From assembly GCF_030553055.1 (NCBI RefSeq), contig NZ_CP130713.1, forward strand, positions 124,001 through 188,000: DNA of 64,000 bases. Direction: 5' to 3'. The stretch comes from Streptomyces sp. XD-27 (GTDB lineage Bacteria; Actinomycetota; Actinomycetes; Streptomycetales; Streptomycetaceae). Both the position numbers and the translations under genes were made by a program. This document shows, one piece after another, positions 7,935 to 16,833 of this stretch. Within the stretch, counting starts at the first letter, position 1; each line of letters starts with the position of its first letter. Under the pieces are notes generated by a model. The model was not told the DNA's origin. It worked only from the letters and a program-made list of their open reading frames with translations, and did not search any database.

Positions 7935-9467
7935 ATGCGCATCACCTCCCTGCTCGCTGCCGGGCTCGGCATCAGCGGCCTTCTCGCCGGTGCCGTCCCC
8001 GCCGCAGCTCAGCCCGTCACGCCCTCCGCCCTGACATGGGGCCCCTGTCCTCAGGCACAGAAGGAACTCGTCGAAGTCGGTGCGGAATGCGGCTGGTTGG
8101 CTGTTCCCCTCGACTACGCCGACCCCGGCGGCCGCACCATCCGCATCGCGGTCTCCCGCGTCAAGGCCAAGGACCAGGCGCACCGGCGGGGCATCCTGCT
8201 GTCGAATCCCGGCGGGCCGGGAGGGCCGGGGCTGGCCTCCACGGTGGGGCTGCGCGCGACGCTGAAGGGGGTGGCCGACAGGTACGACCTGATCGGATTC
8301 GACCCGCGTTTCCTTGGCGAGAGCACCCCGATCCAGTGCGGTCCGGCGGGCACTCCCGAGCAGCCCCGCACGACGACCTCCCCCCGCCTGGACTTCGAGG
8401 ACAGCGTGCGACACTCCCGGTCGACGGCCCTGCGCTGCGCGCGTCACGACGACAACGCCGCTCTCCTGCCGCACGCTTCGTCCCGCAACGTCGCCCGCGA
8501 CATGGATGCCATCCGTGCCGCGCTCGGCGAGCAGAAGGTGTCGTACTACGGGGTCTCCTACGGCGCCGACCTGGGCGCCGTCTACACCCAGATGTTCCCC
8601 CAGCGGGCCGACCGCGTCGTCCTCGACTCCTCCACCGACCCCGACGCCACCCAGTACGAGCTGTTCCGGCGGGCGGGCCGGCCGCTGGAGGAGGGGCTGG
8701 ACGAGTGGGCGACCTGGACCGCCCGGCACGCGGACGCCTACCGGCTCGGCCGCACCGGCCCCGAAGTGCGCGCGACGGTGCAGAAGCTGCTCGACGGCGC
8801 CGAGCGCCGACCCGTCGCCATCGCCGGCACCCGGCTCGGCGCACCGCTGCTGCGCCTGTTCCTGCGGCAGTTCGTGCAGCACCAGGAGGACGACGCGGCC
8901 CTCGCCCGTACGGTACGTACCCTGGTCGACGCGGCGGCGGGCAAAGAGGTCGAGCCGAATCCGGAACTCGCCGGCATGCTGGAATTCCTCAACTCGCCCG
9001 ACATCGCCGACTCGATGATCGGCGGAGCCGTCTTCATGTGCGGGGACGCCGGCTGGCCGGCGGGCGGCTGGCCGCGGAACCCGGAGACGTACTGGCGGAA
9101 CATGGTGCGCAGCCGTGGTGACCAGCCCGCCTTCGGGCCGCTCGTCAACGACATGACCGCTCCCTGCGCGTTCTGGCAGACCACGCCCCGGGAGCCCGCA
9201 GTCCGGATCGGCAACGACGTGCCTGTGCTCATGCTCCAGGCCCGCCGGGACAACAACGTCCCCTACGACGGGGCACTCGCGCTGCACCGGAAGCTGCGGG
9301 GATCCCGCCTGGTGACGGCGGACATCCGCTCGCACGGCGTCTTCGGGCGCGGCGCCGAGGGGCGGACAGCGGTGCCATGCGCCGACCGGGCGGTGGCCGA
9401 GTACCTGGGCGGCGGTGCCCTGCCGGTCACCGACTTCGTCTGCCCCGCACCGGGCGGGACGCGATGA
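7935..9467 (+). CDS. secreted alpha/beta-hydrolase, tripeptidyl aminopeptidase type
   Basis: A 510-residue exported serine hydrolase of the S33 proline-iminopeptidase-like group, which removes short peptides from the N-terminus of extracellular proteins. The ATG at 7935 begins MRITSLLAAGLGISGLLAGA…AAAQP, a clear signal peptide. Conserved parts include ILLSNPGGPGGPGL (oxyanion region), YDLIGFDPRFLGEST, the nucleophile elbow YYGVSYGADLGAVYT (Ser), VPVLMLQARRDNNVPYDGA (Asp) and DIRSHGVFG (His). The DPRFLGES stretch departs slightly from the usual DPRGVGxS. Length is normal. An earlier in-frame ATG at 7866 would bury the signal peptide and is not preferred. Confidence 0.9.
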   Translation: MRITSLLAAGLGISGLLAGAVPAAAQPVTPSALTWGPCPQAQKELVEVGAECGWLAVPLDYADPGGRTIRIAVSRVKAKDQAHRRGILLSNPGGPGGPGLASTVGLRATLKGVADRYDLIGFDPRFLGESTPIQCGPAGTPEQPRTTTSPRLDFEDSVRHSRSTALRCARHDDNAALLPHASSRNVARDMDAIRAALGEQKVSYYGVSYGADLGAVYTQMFPQRADRVVLDSSTDPDATQYELFRRAGRPLEEGLDEWATWTARHADAYRLGRTGPEVRATVQKLLDGAERRPVAIAGTRLGAPLLRLFLRQFVQHQEDDAALARTVRTLVDAAAGKEVEPNPELAGMLEFLNSPDIADSMIGGAVFMCGDAGWPAGGWPRNPETYWRNMVRSRGDQPAFGPLVNDMTAPCAFWQTTPREPAVRIGNDVPVLMLQARRDNNVPYDGALALHRKLRGSRLVTADIRSHGVFGRGAEGRTAVPCADRAVAEYLGGGALPVTDFVCPAPGGTR

Positions 9468-9558
9468 CGCCCAGTCGGCGGGCGGTCGTGACGGCGGCAG
9501 CGGGTGCCGTTCGGTGTTGCTTCGACCAGAATCGCGCGGTGGAACGCACGCGGCATCG

Positions 9559-9945
9559 TCAAGGCGACAGGTCAGCCGGAGCACCCGTGTGACTCGTATG
9601 AGAGGTGGTGACGGCCGGCTGGGGTGCGGCCTGTGTGGGTACCGGAACGCCGCGCCGTCCGGCCAGTCGGCACCCGAGGCAGCCCGCGTGTCCGTCGCGC
9701 GCGGCGCGGTCCCGGACCTGGAGGCCCCACTGGTCGGCGGGCCGCGGGCCGGGCGGTTTGCCCCAGCCCGCGAGGTGCAGGCCCCATGTGACCAGCACCG
9801 CCGACGCCATGACGCCGAGCCCCAGCCAGATTCCCGGGCGCCAGCCGCACATGCCCAGGCCTGTGACCGCCGCCCCGACCGTGCCGATGGCGCAACCGAT
9901 CCATCCGGCGACGGTGTGACCCTCGTCGTGCTGATGTCCGCTCAT
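9559..9945 (-). CDS. HGxxPAAW-like small integral membrane protein
   Basis: A 128-residue protein with two membrane segments: TVAGWIGCAIGTVGAAVTGL and WLGLGVMASAVLVTWGLHLA. A conserved tail GWGKPPGPRPADQW…RDRAARDGHAGCLGCRLAG follows, which is typical of the streptomycete HGxxPAAW-type family. The start MSGHQHDEGHTVAGW is marked by GCGAGGAGGC eight bases upstream of the ATG at 9945. Family function is unknown; members usually sit near respiratory or biosynthetic genes. The C-terminus is about 25 residues longer than I expect. It is divergent from the MarR gene and may share its regulatory region. Confidence 0.75.
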   Translation of the reverse strand: MSGHQHDEGHTVAGWIGCAIGTVGAAVTGLGMCGWRPGIWLGLGVMASAVLVTWGLHLAGWGKPPGPRPADQWGLQVRDRAARDGHAGCLGCRLAGRRGVPVPTQAAPQPAVTTSHTSHTGAPADLSP

Positions 9946-10063
9946 GTGCCAGCCTCCTCGCGCCCGCCGGGCCGTGCCACGGCACGCCGCGGCCACACCA
10001 CCGGCGCCGGACCTATGATGTCTTAGCAAGCAAGGAATTTATCTTACGTACTAAGGGAATTCA
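9946..10063. promoter_or_regulatory. divergent promoter region between HGxxPAAW gene and marR-type gene
   Basis: 118 bases with an AT-rich island (10013-10060) unusual for this genome. It contains TATGAT (10014-10019) and the related elements CTTAGCAAGCAAGG and CTTACGTACTAAG, the latter centred on the palindrome TACGTA. This is the layout expected for MarR autoregulation of both divergent genes. Operator assignment is inference. Confidence 0.45.
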
Positions 10064-10543
10064 ATGGAGGGCAAGCTCCGCCCCGCCGCCTCCGCCCCGG
10101 ACGCGATCACCGCGATGGACCACCTCATGGCGACGAGCATGGTCGGCCAGCAGGAGTTCGCCCGGAACCTGGGCCTGAGCGTCACGGACCTCATCTGCTT
10201 CGCCTACGTCCTGGAAGCCGGGGACTCGCCGGTCACCGCCGGCGACCTGGCCGGGCGGGCGCACGTCACGACAGGGGCGGTGACGGGCATCCTCAACCGC
10301 CTGGAGCGCGGCGGATTCGTGACCCGGCAGCCGGATCCCGCCGATCGACGCCGGGTGCGCGTCGCCGCCGTCCCGGCCGCCGCCGAGCGTGTGCGCGCCG
10401 TCTACGAGCCGTATTACGCGCGTCTGGCGAACCTGTTCGCGGACTACACGCCGGATGAGGTCGCCGTCATCGCCGACTGGCTCACACGCGCCGGTGCGCT
10501 GGCACGCGCCTACCTGGAGGAGTCGTGCGAGAACGGATCCTGA
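10064..10543 (+). CDS. MarR-family transcriptional regulator
   Basis: A 159-residue winged-helix dimeric repressor. Helix-turn-helix: GDLAGRAHVTTGAVTGILNR followed by LERGGFVTRQPDPADRRRVR, the classic MarR recognition helix and wing with the DxRR motif. N- and C-terminal helices (DHLMATSMVGQQEFARNLGL, and LTRAGALARAYLEES) would form the dimer interface. It probably controls itself and the divergent small membrane protein, given the AT-rich shared region. The ligand is not predictable from sequence. Confidence 0.9.
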   Translation: MEGKLRPAASAPDAITAMDHLMATSMVGQQEFARNLGLSVTDLICFAYVLEAGDSPVTAGDLAGRAHVTTGAVTGILNRLERGGFVTRQPDPADRRRVRVAAVPAAAERVRAVYEPYYARLANLFADYTPDEVAVIADWLTRAGALARAYLEESCENGS

Positions 10544-10863
10544 TCGCGCCGTCACCACGGACGCCGTCCTGAGGCTCCGCGCTGGAAACAGTGAACGCGA
10601 GGACCCTCTCGGCGGCGGCCGGGGTGGCTTTCAGCGCATCGATCGGGATTCGTGTGACCACGCCGCGCCCCTCGGCCTGTACCCCGTTACGCGGTGCGTC
10701 AGGTGGCCGGTTGCCGTGCGGCGTCGAGTGACGCTACCCCTGTTCAGCCGACCCACACCCCCCGTTCACGGTGAGGTCGATCATGGGCAATCGGCGCCCG
10801 GCCTCATACCATTGCCCGCTGCTCCGGTCGGGGCGGCGCACAGTTCTCGGAGGAACGGAAACC
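10544..10863. other. intergenic region
   Basis: 320 bases between the MarR gene and the secreted phosphatase. I find no convincing ORF on either strand. The last 20 bases carry a strong GGAGGAAC ribosome-binding site for the phosphatase. A promoter must lie in this stretch, but no consensus element is clear. Confidence 0.35.
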
Positions 10864-11991
10864 ATGGCAGTACGGGCAAAAGGCAAGCTTGCGATCTTCG
10901 GCACCGTGGGGGCGTTGGCCGCCGCGGTCTTCGCGGGCAGCGCCCTGTGGCCGGGCGGTGGCGAGGCCGAGGCCACCGGATCGTCGTCGCGGGTCGCCTC
11001 GGCGGAGCTGAAGCACTGGCCCAAGCCCGTGGCCAAGCAGCTCGGCAAGGTCATCGCGGACCACGACCACAAGGGCGCGTACGCGGTCTTCGACGCGGAC
11101 AACACCTCGTACCGCAATGACCTGGAAGAGGCCCTGCTCCCCTTCCTGGAGATGAAGGGCGTCCTGACCCGCAAGACCATGGACCCGTCCTTGAAGTCCA
11201 TCCCCTTCAAGGACACGGCGACCCACAAGGAGAGCCTCTACAGCTACTACAACCGCCTGTGCGAGGTGGACGACCAGGTCTGCTACCCCTGGGCGGCGCA
11301 GATCTTCTCGGGCTTCACCCTGAAGCAGCTCAAGGGGTACGTGGACGAGCTCCTGGCGTACGGCAAGCCGATCCCCGCCGAGTACTACGAGGACGGGAAG
11401 CTGACCAAGACGGAGGTCGAGGCCCCCCGCTTCAACCGAGGCATGCAGGAACTCTACAAGGCGCTGCGCAAGCACGGCATCGAGGTGTACGTGGTGAGCG
11501 CGGCGTCCGAGGATCTGGTGCGCATGGTCCTGGGCGACCCCAAGTACGGCTACGGCGTGAAGCCGGAGAACGTGCTCGGCGTCTCCATGCTCCTCAAGGA
11601 CCGCAAGACGGGCGGCATCACCAGCTCCCGCAAGGAGATCGCGTCCGGCCGCTTCGATCCCGAGAAGCTCGCCGACCGTGAGCTGACGCCGACGCTGTGG
11701 GCCCCGCTGACCTGGTACGAAGGCAAGCCTGCGGCGATCAACACCTATATCGATGAGTGGAAGAAGCCCATCCTCGTGGCGGGCGACACTCCGAAGAGCG
11801 ACGGCCCGATGCTCTTCCACTCCGCGGACGTGCAGAACGGCGGCGTCCGGGTCTGGGTGAACCGGAAGGAGAGCTACATGAAGGAGCTCGACGAGATGAA
11901 GCGCTCCAACGCCAAGCGCCAGAAGGAACTGGGTCAGAAGGTGACGGCGGACAAGCACTGGCTGACGGTGACGCCGGAGCAGATCGGCTGA
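10864..11991 (+). CDS. exported HAD-superfamily phosphatase
   Basis: A 375-residue haloacid-dehalogenase-type phosphatase, probably acting outside the membrane on phosphorylcholine-like or other phosphomonoesters. The N-terminus (KGKLAIFGTVGALAAAVFAG) is a signal sequence or membrane anchor. Motif I is YAVFDADNTSYRND with the nucleophilic DxDNT, motif II is VYVVSAASEDLV, and motif IV-like residues are ILVAGDTPKSDGPML. The ATG at 10864 has an ideal ribosome-binding site. A possible terminator hairpin follows the stop. It looks like a monocistronic secreted enzyme, not part of the biosynthetic cluster. Confidence 0.85.
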   Translation: MAVRAKGKLAIFGTVGALAAAVFAGSALWPGGGEAEATGSSSRVASAELKHWPKPVAKQLGKVIADHDHKGAYAVFDADNTSYRNDLEEALLPFLEMKGVLTRKTMDPSLKSIPFKDTATHKESLYSYYNRLCEVDDQVCYPWAAQIFSGFTLKQLKGYVDELLAYGKPIPAEYYEDGKLTKTEVEAPRFNRGMQELYKALRKHGIEVYVVSAASEDLVRMVLGDPKYGYGVKPENVLGVSMLLKDRKTGGITSSRKEIASGRFDPEKLADRELTPTLWAPLTWYEGKPAAINTYIDEWKKPILVAGDTPKSDGPMLFHSADVQNGGVRVWVNRKESYMKELDEMKRSNAKRQKELGQKVTADKHWLTVTPEQIG

Positions 11992-12003
11992 GCCATTGCC
12001 TCG

Positions 12004-12044
12004 GAGGTGTGGACTTCCCTGTCAGCCAGGGAGGTTCGCACCTC
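12004..12044 (+). terminator. possible intrinsic-type terminator after the phosphatase
   Basis: GAGGTGTGGACTTCCCTG (12004-12021) can pair with CAGGGAGGTTCGCACCTC (12027-12044) around a five-base loop. Three of the 18 pairs are mismatches or G-U. No T-run follows, as is usual in streptomycetes. It lies 13 bases after the stop codon. Confidence 0.5.
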
Positions 12045-12163
12045 GGCGTCGTGTTCAGGTTGGGACGTGATCGCCCCGCATACGCCCGTTCGGGTTCGCT
12101 GCCGGCCCGAAGGCGACCCGGAGGCTGCGCCCAAGAGGACATGGCCGCAGCCTGCGCAGTCGC

Positions 12164-12480
12164 TCAGCGGCAGGTCCAGACGGTCGGTTGCTCCCAGCCG
12201 ACAGGGTAGTTCCAGCTCCGGCCGGCGATCGTGCCGTCGTCACTGGAAACAACGATGTCGAACTGCCAGTCGGAGGCCCAGTCCAACGTGGCGCTGAGCG
12301 TCGTCAGATTCCACACGCCGAATTGGTACCCGGTGGGACCATCGGTGCGGCCGACGATCCGGCCGTCGCGGTTGATGCTTCGGATGTCGTAGGCAGCGTG
12401 CCCGTTCGCGATCGCGCGTGTTGTCCTGCCACCAGTACACCGCAACTCGCCATTGTGGCCGGAAAGATGAGGCTCATACG
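12164..12480 (-). pseudogene. broken gene for a secreted beta-rich protein
   Basis: The C-terminal 75 residues in one frame read YDIRSINRDGRIVGRTDGPT, GYQFGVWNLTTLSATLDWAS and DWQFDIVVSSDDGTIAGRSW, ending WEQPTVWTCR with a stop at 12164. This has the Trp- and Asp-rich character of secreted streptomycete beta-proteins. The N-terminal part (…RVAVYWWQDNT) lies in a different frame, so at least one frameshift near 12425 separates them and no start with a signal peptide survives. I do not recognise a named family. The remaining 12480-12725 contains nothing I can support. Confidence 0.4.
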
Positions 12481-12724
12481 CGGGGCCGCGCTCGCGGTGG
12501 CGGCGGACGTCGTTGGGCGGGTCCGTGCCTGAGTGTGCCGCGCCGCCTTTACACGTTCGACGCCCAACTTCACGATCTTCGCTGCCACTGGGCGCTCACG
12601 CCTGGACACCGGGCACTTCCGGTCCGTTGACTTCTCTCGGAGAGCGGCCGTTCACCGCTCTCACGGGGCGGGCGGGAGCGGGCCTGACATGTCAGCGCCG
12701 AGGACGATCCGGAGGCGGCGCATC

Positions 12725-15533
12725 GGTGCCGTCCGTCATGCACTACTGCGCGACAGTGCCGCGCGCGGAGGTCGGCGCGTGGCTGGAGACCGCGGACGCC
12801 GCCGGTGTGCGGCTGACGACGCTGCTGACCGCGGCGCGGCCGGTGTGTGCTTCCGGCACCTCGGCGGGCGCCAGGAGTGCACCATCTCCATGGCGACGGC
12901 GTCCGCACGCATCGGCGTGCACCAGCAGCTCGTCGCGTTCCTGCGCGCCGTGCTCGCCGAGCCCGACGTGCCGGTGGGCCGGATCGGCGTCCTCACGCCC
13001 GAGCAGTGGCAGTCGGTCCACCATGGCGTCAACGACACGGCGGCGGCCGGCCCCGAGCTGACGATCCCCTGCCCGTTCGCACGGCAGGCGGCGCGCGCCC
13101 CGGACGCGGTCGCGGTGGTGTGCGGGCCCGAGTCCCTGACGTACCGGGAGCTCGATGCGCGTTCCACGCGGCTCGCGCGCGAGCCGGTGGGTGTACACCT
13201 CACCACCCTCTGCCACGGCGCCACCCTCGACCTCGCCCAAGACTCCTCGAACTGACCGAACGTGACACCTGGAGCGACAACCCCATGAGCACTGTCCCTC
13301 CGCCTTCGGCGAATTCCACGACCAGATCACCGACAAGACATCCGTGGAGACCCTGGCCTTCGCGGGCGAAACGCTGCCCGCCACGCTGGTCCACCGCGCC
13401 CGCGAGGCCTTATCCGACGTCCGGATCGTCAACGCCTACGGCCAGACGGAGTCCTTCTACGCCACCACGTTCACCGCCGACGGCACGGGAACCGGCAGCA
13501 CCCCCTCGGCAGCCCGCTGCCCAACATGCGCACCTACGTCCTCAGCCCCTGGCTGAGTCCCGTTCCCACGGGTGTCGTCGGCGAGTTGTACGTCGCGGGG
13601 TCGGTCGCCCGCGGCTATCACGCGCGCCCGGGGCTGACCGCCGAGCGCTTCGTGGCCGACCCTTACGGCCCGCCCGGCTCGCGCATGTACCGCACCGGCG
13701 ACCTCGCCCGCTGGAACCGCAACGGACACCTGGAGTACGCAGGCCGCGCCGACACCCAGCTCAAGATCCGCGGCTTCCGCGTCGAACCCGGCGAAGTCGA
13801 AGCCGCGCTGACCGCCCATCCCGACGTGGTCCAGGCAGCCGTCGTCGCCCGGGACATGCCCGCCGGGAGGCGCCTGGTTGCCTACGCGACAGGGGAAGGC
13901 GTCGAGACCGGGGCTCTGCGCGCGTTCATGTCCGGCAAGCTGCCCGACTTCATGGTCCCGTCGGCCTTCGTGGCCTTGGACTGGCTCCCGCTGACCCCCA
14001 ACGGCAAGCTCGACCGTGCCGCTCTGCCCGCCCCGGACCTCAGCGCCGGAACCGGCGCGTACCGGGCCCCGCGTACCGCGCACGAGGAGACGCTGTGCGC
14101 CCTGTTCGCGGAGATCCTGGGCGTGGAACGGGTCGGCGTCGACGACGACTTCTTCGCCCTGGGCGGCCATTCGCTGCTGGTCGTGCGCCTGATCGCCCGC
14201 GTGGACGCCGAACTCGGTGTGCGTGTCGGGGTGCCGGACTTCTTCGGCAGCCCGAACCCCGCCGGCCTCGCCCGGCTCGTCGAGAACGCGGCGGCAGGGC
14301 ACGCGGCCGACGCCCCCGCCGTGGTGCCGCGCTTGGAGGCGCGGCTCGCGCCCGAGCTGCGCTTCCCGGACGCCGGAGGCTTCGGCGCGCCACCGCGGCA
14401 CGTACTGCTCACCGGTGCCACCGGGTTCGTCGGCGCCTTCCTACTGCGTGAGCTCCTCGCGCAGACCGACGCGGACGTGCACTGCCTGGTGCGCGCCGAA
14501 TCGGAGCAGGCCGGACGCGCACGCCTGCACGCCGTACTGGACTCCTACGGCATCGGCCCGGACACCGAACTCCGGGCGCGTGCACATCGTGCCCGGCGAC
14601 CTCGCGCACGACGGCCTCGGCATCGACGCGGCCCGCTGGGGTCGGCTGCGGGACGAGGTCGACACGCTCGTCCACGCGGGCGCGTACGTGCACCATCTGT
14701 CGTCGTACGAGCGTCTGAAGGCGGCCAACGTGGAGGGCACCCGGACCCTGCTGCGGCTCGCGGCCGAGGGCACGCCCAAGCGCTTCCACCACGTCTCCAC
14801 GCTGGGAATCTTCGGCCACGCCGCGGCGCCGCGGCTGCTCACCGAGGATGCCCCGGTCGAGCAGGCGCGGCACACGTTCGCCGATGGCTATGGGGCGAGC
14901 AAGTGGGTGGCCGATCTGATGGTGCAGGAGGCCATCGCCCGCGGCGCGTCCGCCCGCGTGTACCGGCTCGGCCGGATCTGGGCGGAGTCGCAGCGGGGCG
15001 CCATCAACCCCGACGACATGTTCTGTCGCCTCCTGGTCAGCTGCGCCGCCCTGGGCTGCTACCCGCAGGGCACAGCGACGCGGGCCGACCTGCTGCCCGC
15101 CGACGTCGCGGCCCGCGCCCTGGTGGCCCTCGCCCTCGCCGACGACGGCCCGGACTCCGCCGCGGTGCACCATCTGCACCACCCCCGGCACACCAGCGCG
15201 GGCGCGTTCCTGCGGGTCTTCGACGAGTGGCGCGGCACCCGGTCGGAGCCCGTGGAGCTCGGCGCGTGGCTACGCCGCCTGAGGCAGGCGAGCGAGGCCG
15301 GGCGTGACCTGCCGTTCCTGCCGTACCTGGAGGTGTTCCGGCAGTTCGAGGACGGTCTCGGGGGCGGTCTCGGGGGCGGTCTCGGGGACGCGGCGGACCT
15401 TCCGTCCGTCACGTACCGCAACGAGCGGACCCTGCGCTCCCTGGAGCGGCTCGGCGTGACCTTCCCCGAGGTCGACGCCCGGATGATCCGGGACTTCTGG
15501 CGGCACCTGGAGGCGATCGGGGAGATCGTCTGA
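12725..15533 (+). pseudogene. wrecked NRPS termination module: C fragment - A (deleted core) - T - thioester reductase
   Basis: Pieces in order: a C-domain scrap (ATVPRAEVGAWLETADAAGV); C-to-A linker (VPVGRIGVLTPEQWQSVHHG); A-domain start to TYRELDARSTRLAR; then a jump directly to TTLCHGATLDLAQD, removing about 150-170 residues including the ATP-binding TSGSTGxPKG loop. The A domain resumes with [14 protein letters not shown] and later [10 protein letters not shown] and [11 protein letters not shown] normal T domain ([16 protein letters not shown]) and a reductase follow ([29 protein letters not shown] giving Tyr-xxx-Lys). Frame changes lie near 13243, 13297, 13503 and 14575. The A domain cannot adenylate. 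A T-reductase part could survive if the 14575 shift is an error. Orientation is opposite to the main NRPS genes. Confidence 0.8.
15354..15387 (+). repeat. 12-bp in-frame tandem repeat in the reductase C-terminus
   Basis: The unit GGTCTCGGGGGC occurs nearly three times and encodes a GLGG-type glycine loop inside the reductase-domain C-terminal region. It is a likely slippage product. Confidence 0.7.
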
Positions 15534-15562
15534 CGCACCGTCACCTCCGTCGCGCGTGCCGA

Positions 15563-15599
15563 CGAGGCCCCGCCTGTGTCGCAGCAGGCGGGGGCCTCG
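15563..15599 (+). terminator. hairpin terminator after the NRPS remnant
   Basis: CGAGGCCCCGCCTG (15563-15576) pairs with CAGGCGGGGGCCTCG (15585-15599) across an eight-base loop. The only imperfection is one extra G. It starts 30 bases after the reductase stop. A second short hairpin (CCCGCGG/CCGCGGG, 15667-15685) lies further on, before the oxygenase gene. Confidence 0.7.
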
Positions 15600-15782
15600 C
15601 GGGGGCAGCGGCGGCGTGTCGGGAACTGCCGGTGGGAGTCAGCCGTGGGTGGTGGCGGCATAGTGGCCCGCGGTCCTGCCGCGGGTCTTCGGCTCGTACA
15701 TGACGTACCGTCAATCTCAGAGGGACCTCAAATCTTCCACGGGATGCGAACACAAGAGCGATGTGTTCGTAGGGTCGAGATC

Positions 15783-16775
15783 ATGACCAACAGCGGTACC
15801 CGAACCCTCCACATCACCGACTCCGCCAAGGCCGCGCTGGGGGCCGCCCTGGACGCGGTCACCGAACTCGGCGATGCCGTCCCCGACACCGAAGTCGACC
15901 TCTACCTGCAGTACGGCGCCAAACAGCTGCGCAACCATCTACCCGCCCCGATCCTCGAGGCGCTCTCGCAGTGGCGGCACAGGCCCACCGCCTGGTTCAC
16001 CCTGGCGAATCTGCCCGGCCCCAGCGAACCCGTCCCCACCCCCGGGGGCGGCTTCTGCGACGAAGCGCTGCTCACGACGCCGAACCTCGTGCACTTCGGG
16101 ATCCTGCGGCTGCTGGGCCTGGCGCCGGTCGCCTACCGGTGGGAGAACGACGGGCGACTGATCAGGAACGTGGCGCCGCGTGCCACCGCGGCCCGGACGC
16201 TCACTTCGTGGGGCTACGCGCAGCCGCTCGACTGGCACACCGACGACTCCATACTCGACCACCGGCCGAACACGGACGCCGCGGAGTCCATCCCCCACTA
16301 CCTTTCCTTCTTCGGCATGCGCAACCAGGAGCGGGTTCCAACGGATCTGCTGCCCGTCGACACGGTCCTGGACGCGCTGCCCGCAGCGACGGTCGAGGCG
16401 CTGTACCGGCCTGAATTCGCCGTTTCCGCACCGGAGTCGTACGCGAACGGAGACAGCGGCAGGCCGCTGAGCAGGACCGGAGTGCCCATGATGTGGACGC
16501 TTCCGGACGGCAACGCCGCTCTTCGGTACGGGCCCGGGCTGCTGGCGGGCCTCACGCCGGCGGCGCGAGAGGCGCTGGCGCGGTTCGAGGAGGCCGTCGC
16601 CGACCTGCCGGGGACTCCGGTGCTGGTGGAGGAGGGCGGGTTCCACATCTTTGACAATCGCCGGGTGATGCATCGCCGGGTGCCCTTCGAGCCGGCGGCG
16701 GAAGGCCGCGCCCGCTGGCTGCGGCGCTGCTATGCGTATGCGCCTGCCGCGGGGTCGGGGTCGTCGGCACGGTGA
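15783..16775 (+). CDS. clavaminate-synthase-like Fe(II)/2-oxoglutarate oxygenase
   Basis: A 330-residue non-haem iron oxygenase of the TauD/CAS-like fold, the group that includes VioC and AsnO-type amino acid beta-hydroxylases. Visible iron ligands are H152 and D154 in LDWHTDDSILDH and H297 in DNRRVMHRRVPF. R311 or R314 in GRARWLRRCYAY would bind the 2-oxoglutarate carboxylate. The N-terminal half (ANLPGP…PGGGFCDEALLTTPNLVHFG) matches the family's substrate lid region. The ATG at 15783 is chosen for its position after the last non-conserved upstream codons. It may hydroxylate a free or tethered amino acid for the adjacent NRPS system (inference), or be a relic partner of the broken module upstream. 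Confidence 0.85.
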   Translation: MTNSGTRTLHITDSAKAALGAALDAVTELGDAVPDTEVDLYLQYGAKQLRNHLPAPILEALSQWRHRPTAWFTLANLPGPSEPVPTPGGGFCDEALLTTPNLVHFGILRLLGLAPVAYRWENDGRLIRNVAPRATAARTLTSWGYAQPLDWHTDDSILDHRPNTDAAESIPHYLSFFGMRNQERVPTDLLPVDTVLDALPAATVEALYRPEFAVSAPESYANGDSGRPLSRTGVPMMWTLPDGNAALRYGPGLLAGLTPAAREALARFEEAVADLPGTPVLVEEGGFHIFDNRRVMHRRVPFEPAAEGRARWLRRCYAYAPAAGSGSSAR

Positions 16776-16833
16776 TCCGGTCGGCCCCAGCGCCGTCGGA
16801 GCCTGCGGCGCGGGTCGGGCAGGATGGGCTTCC

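Noticed and set aside
12725..15533. Intact stand-alone NRPS-like reductase (carboxylic acid reductase type)
   Set aside because: The ATP-binding loop and most of the N-terminal A subdomain are missing, and several frame changes occur.
15667..15685. Hairpin CCCGCGG/CCGCGGG as a riboswitch or attenuator for the oxygenase
   Set aside because: Too short and isolated; no alternative structure or leader ORF supports regulation.
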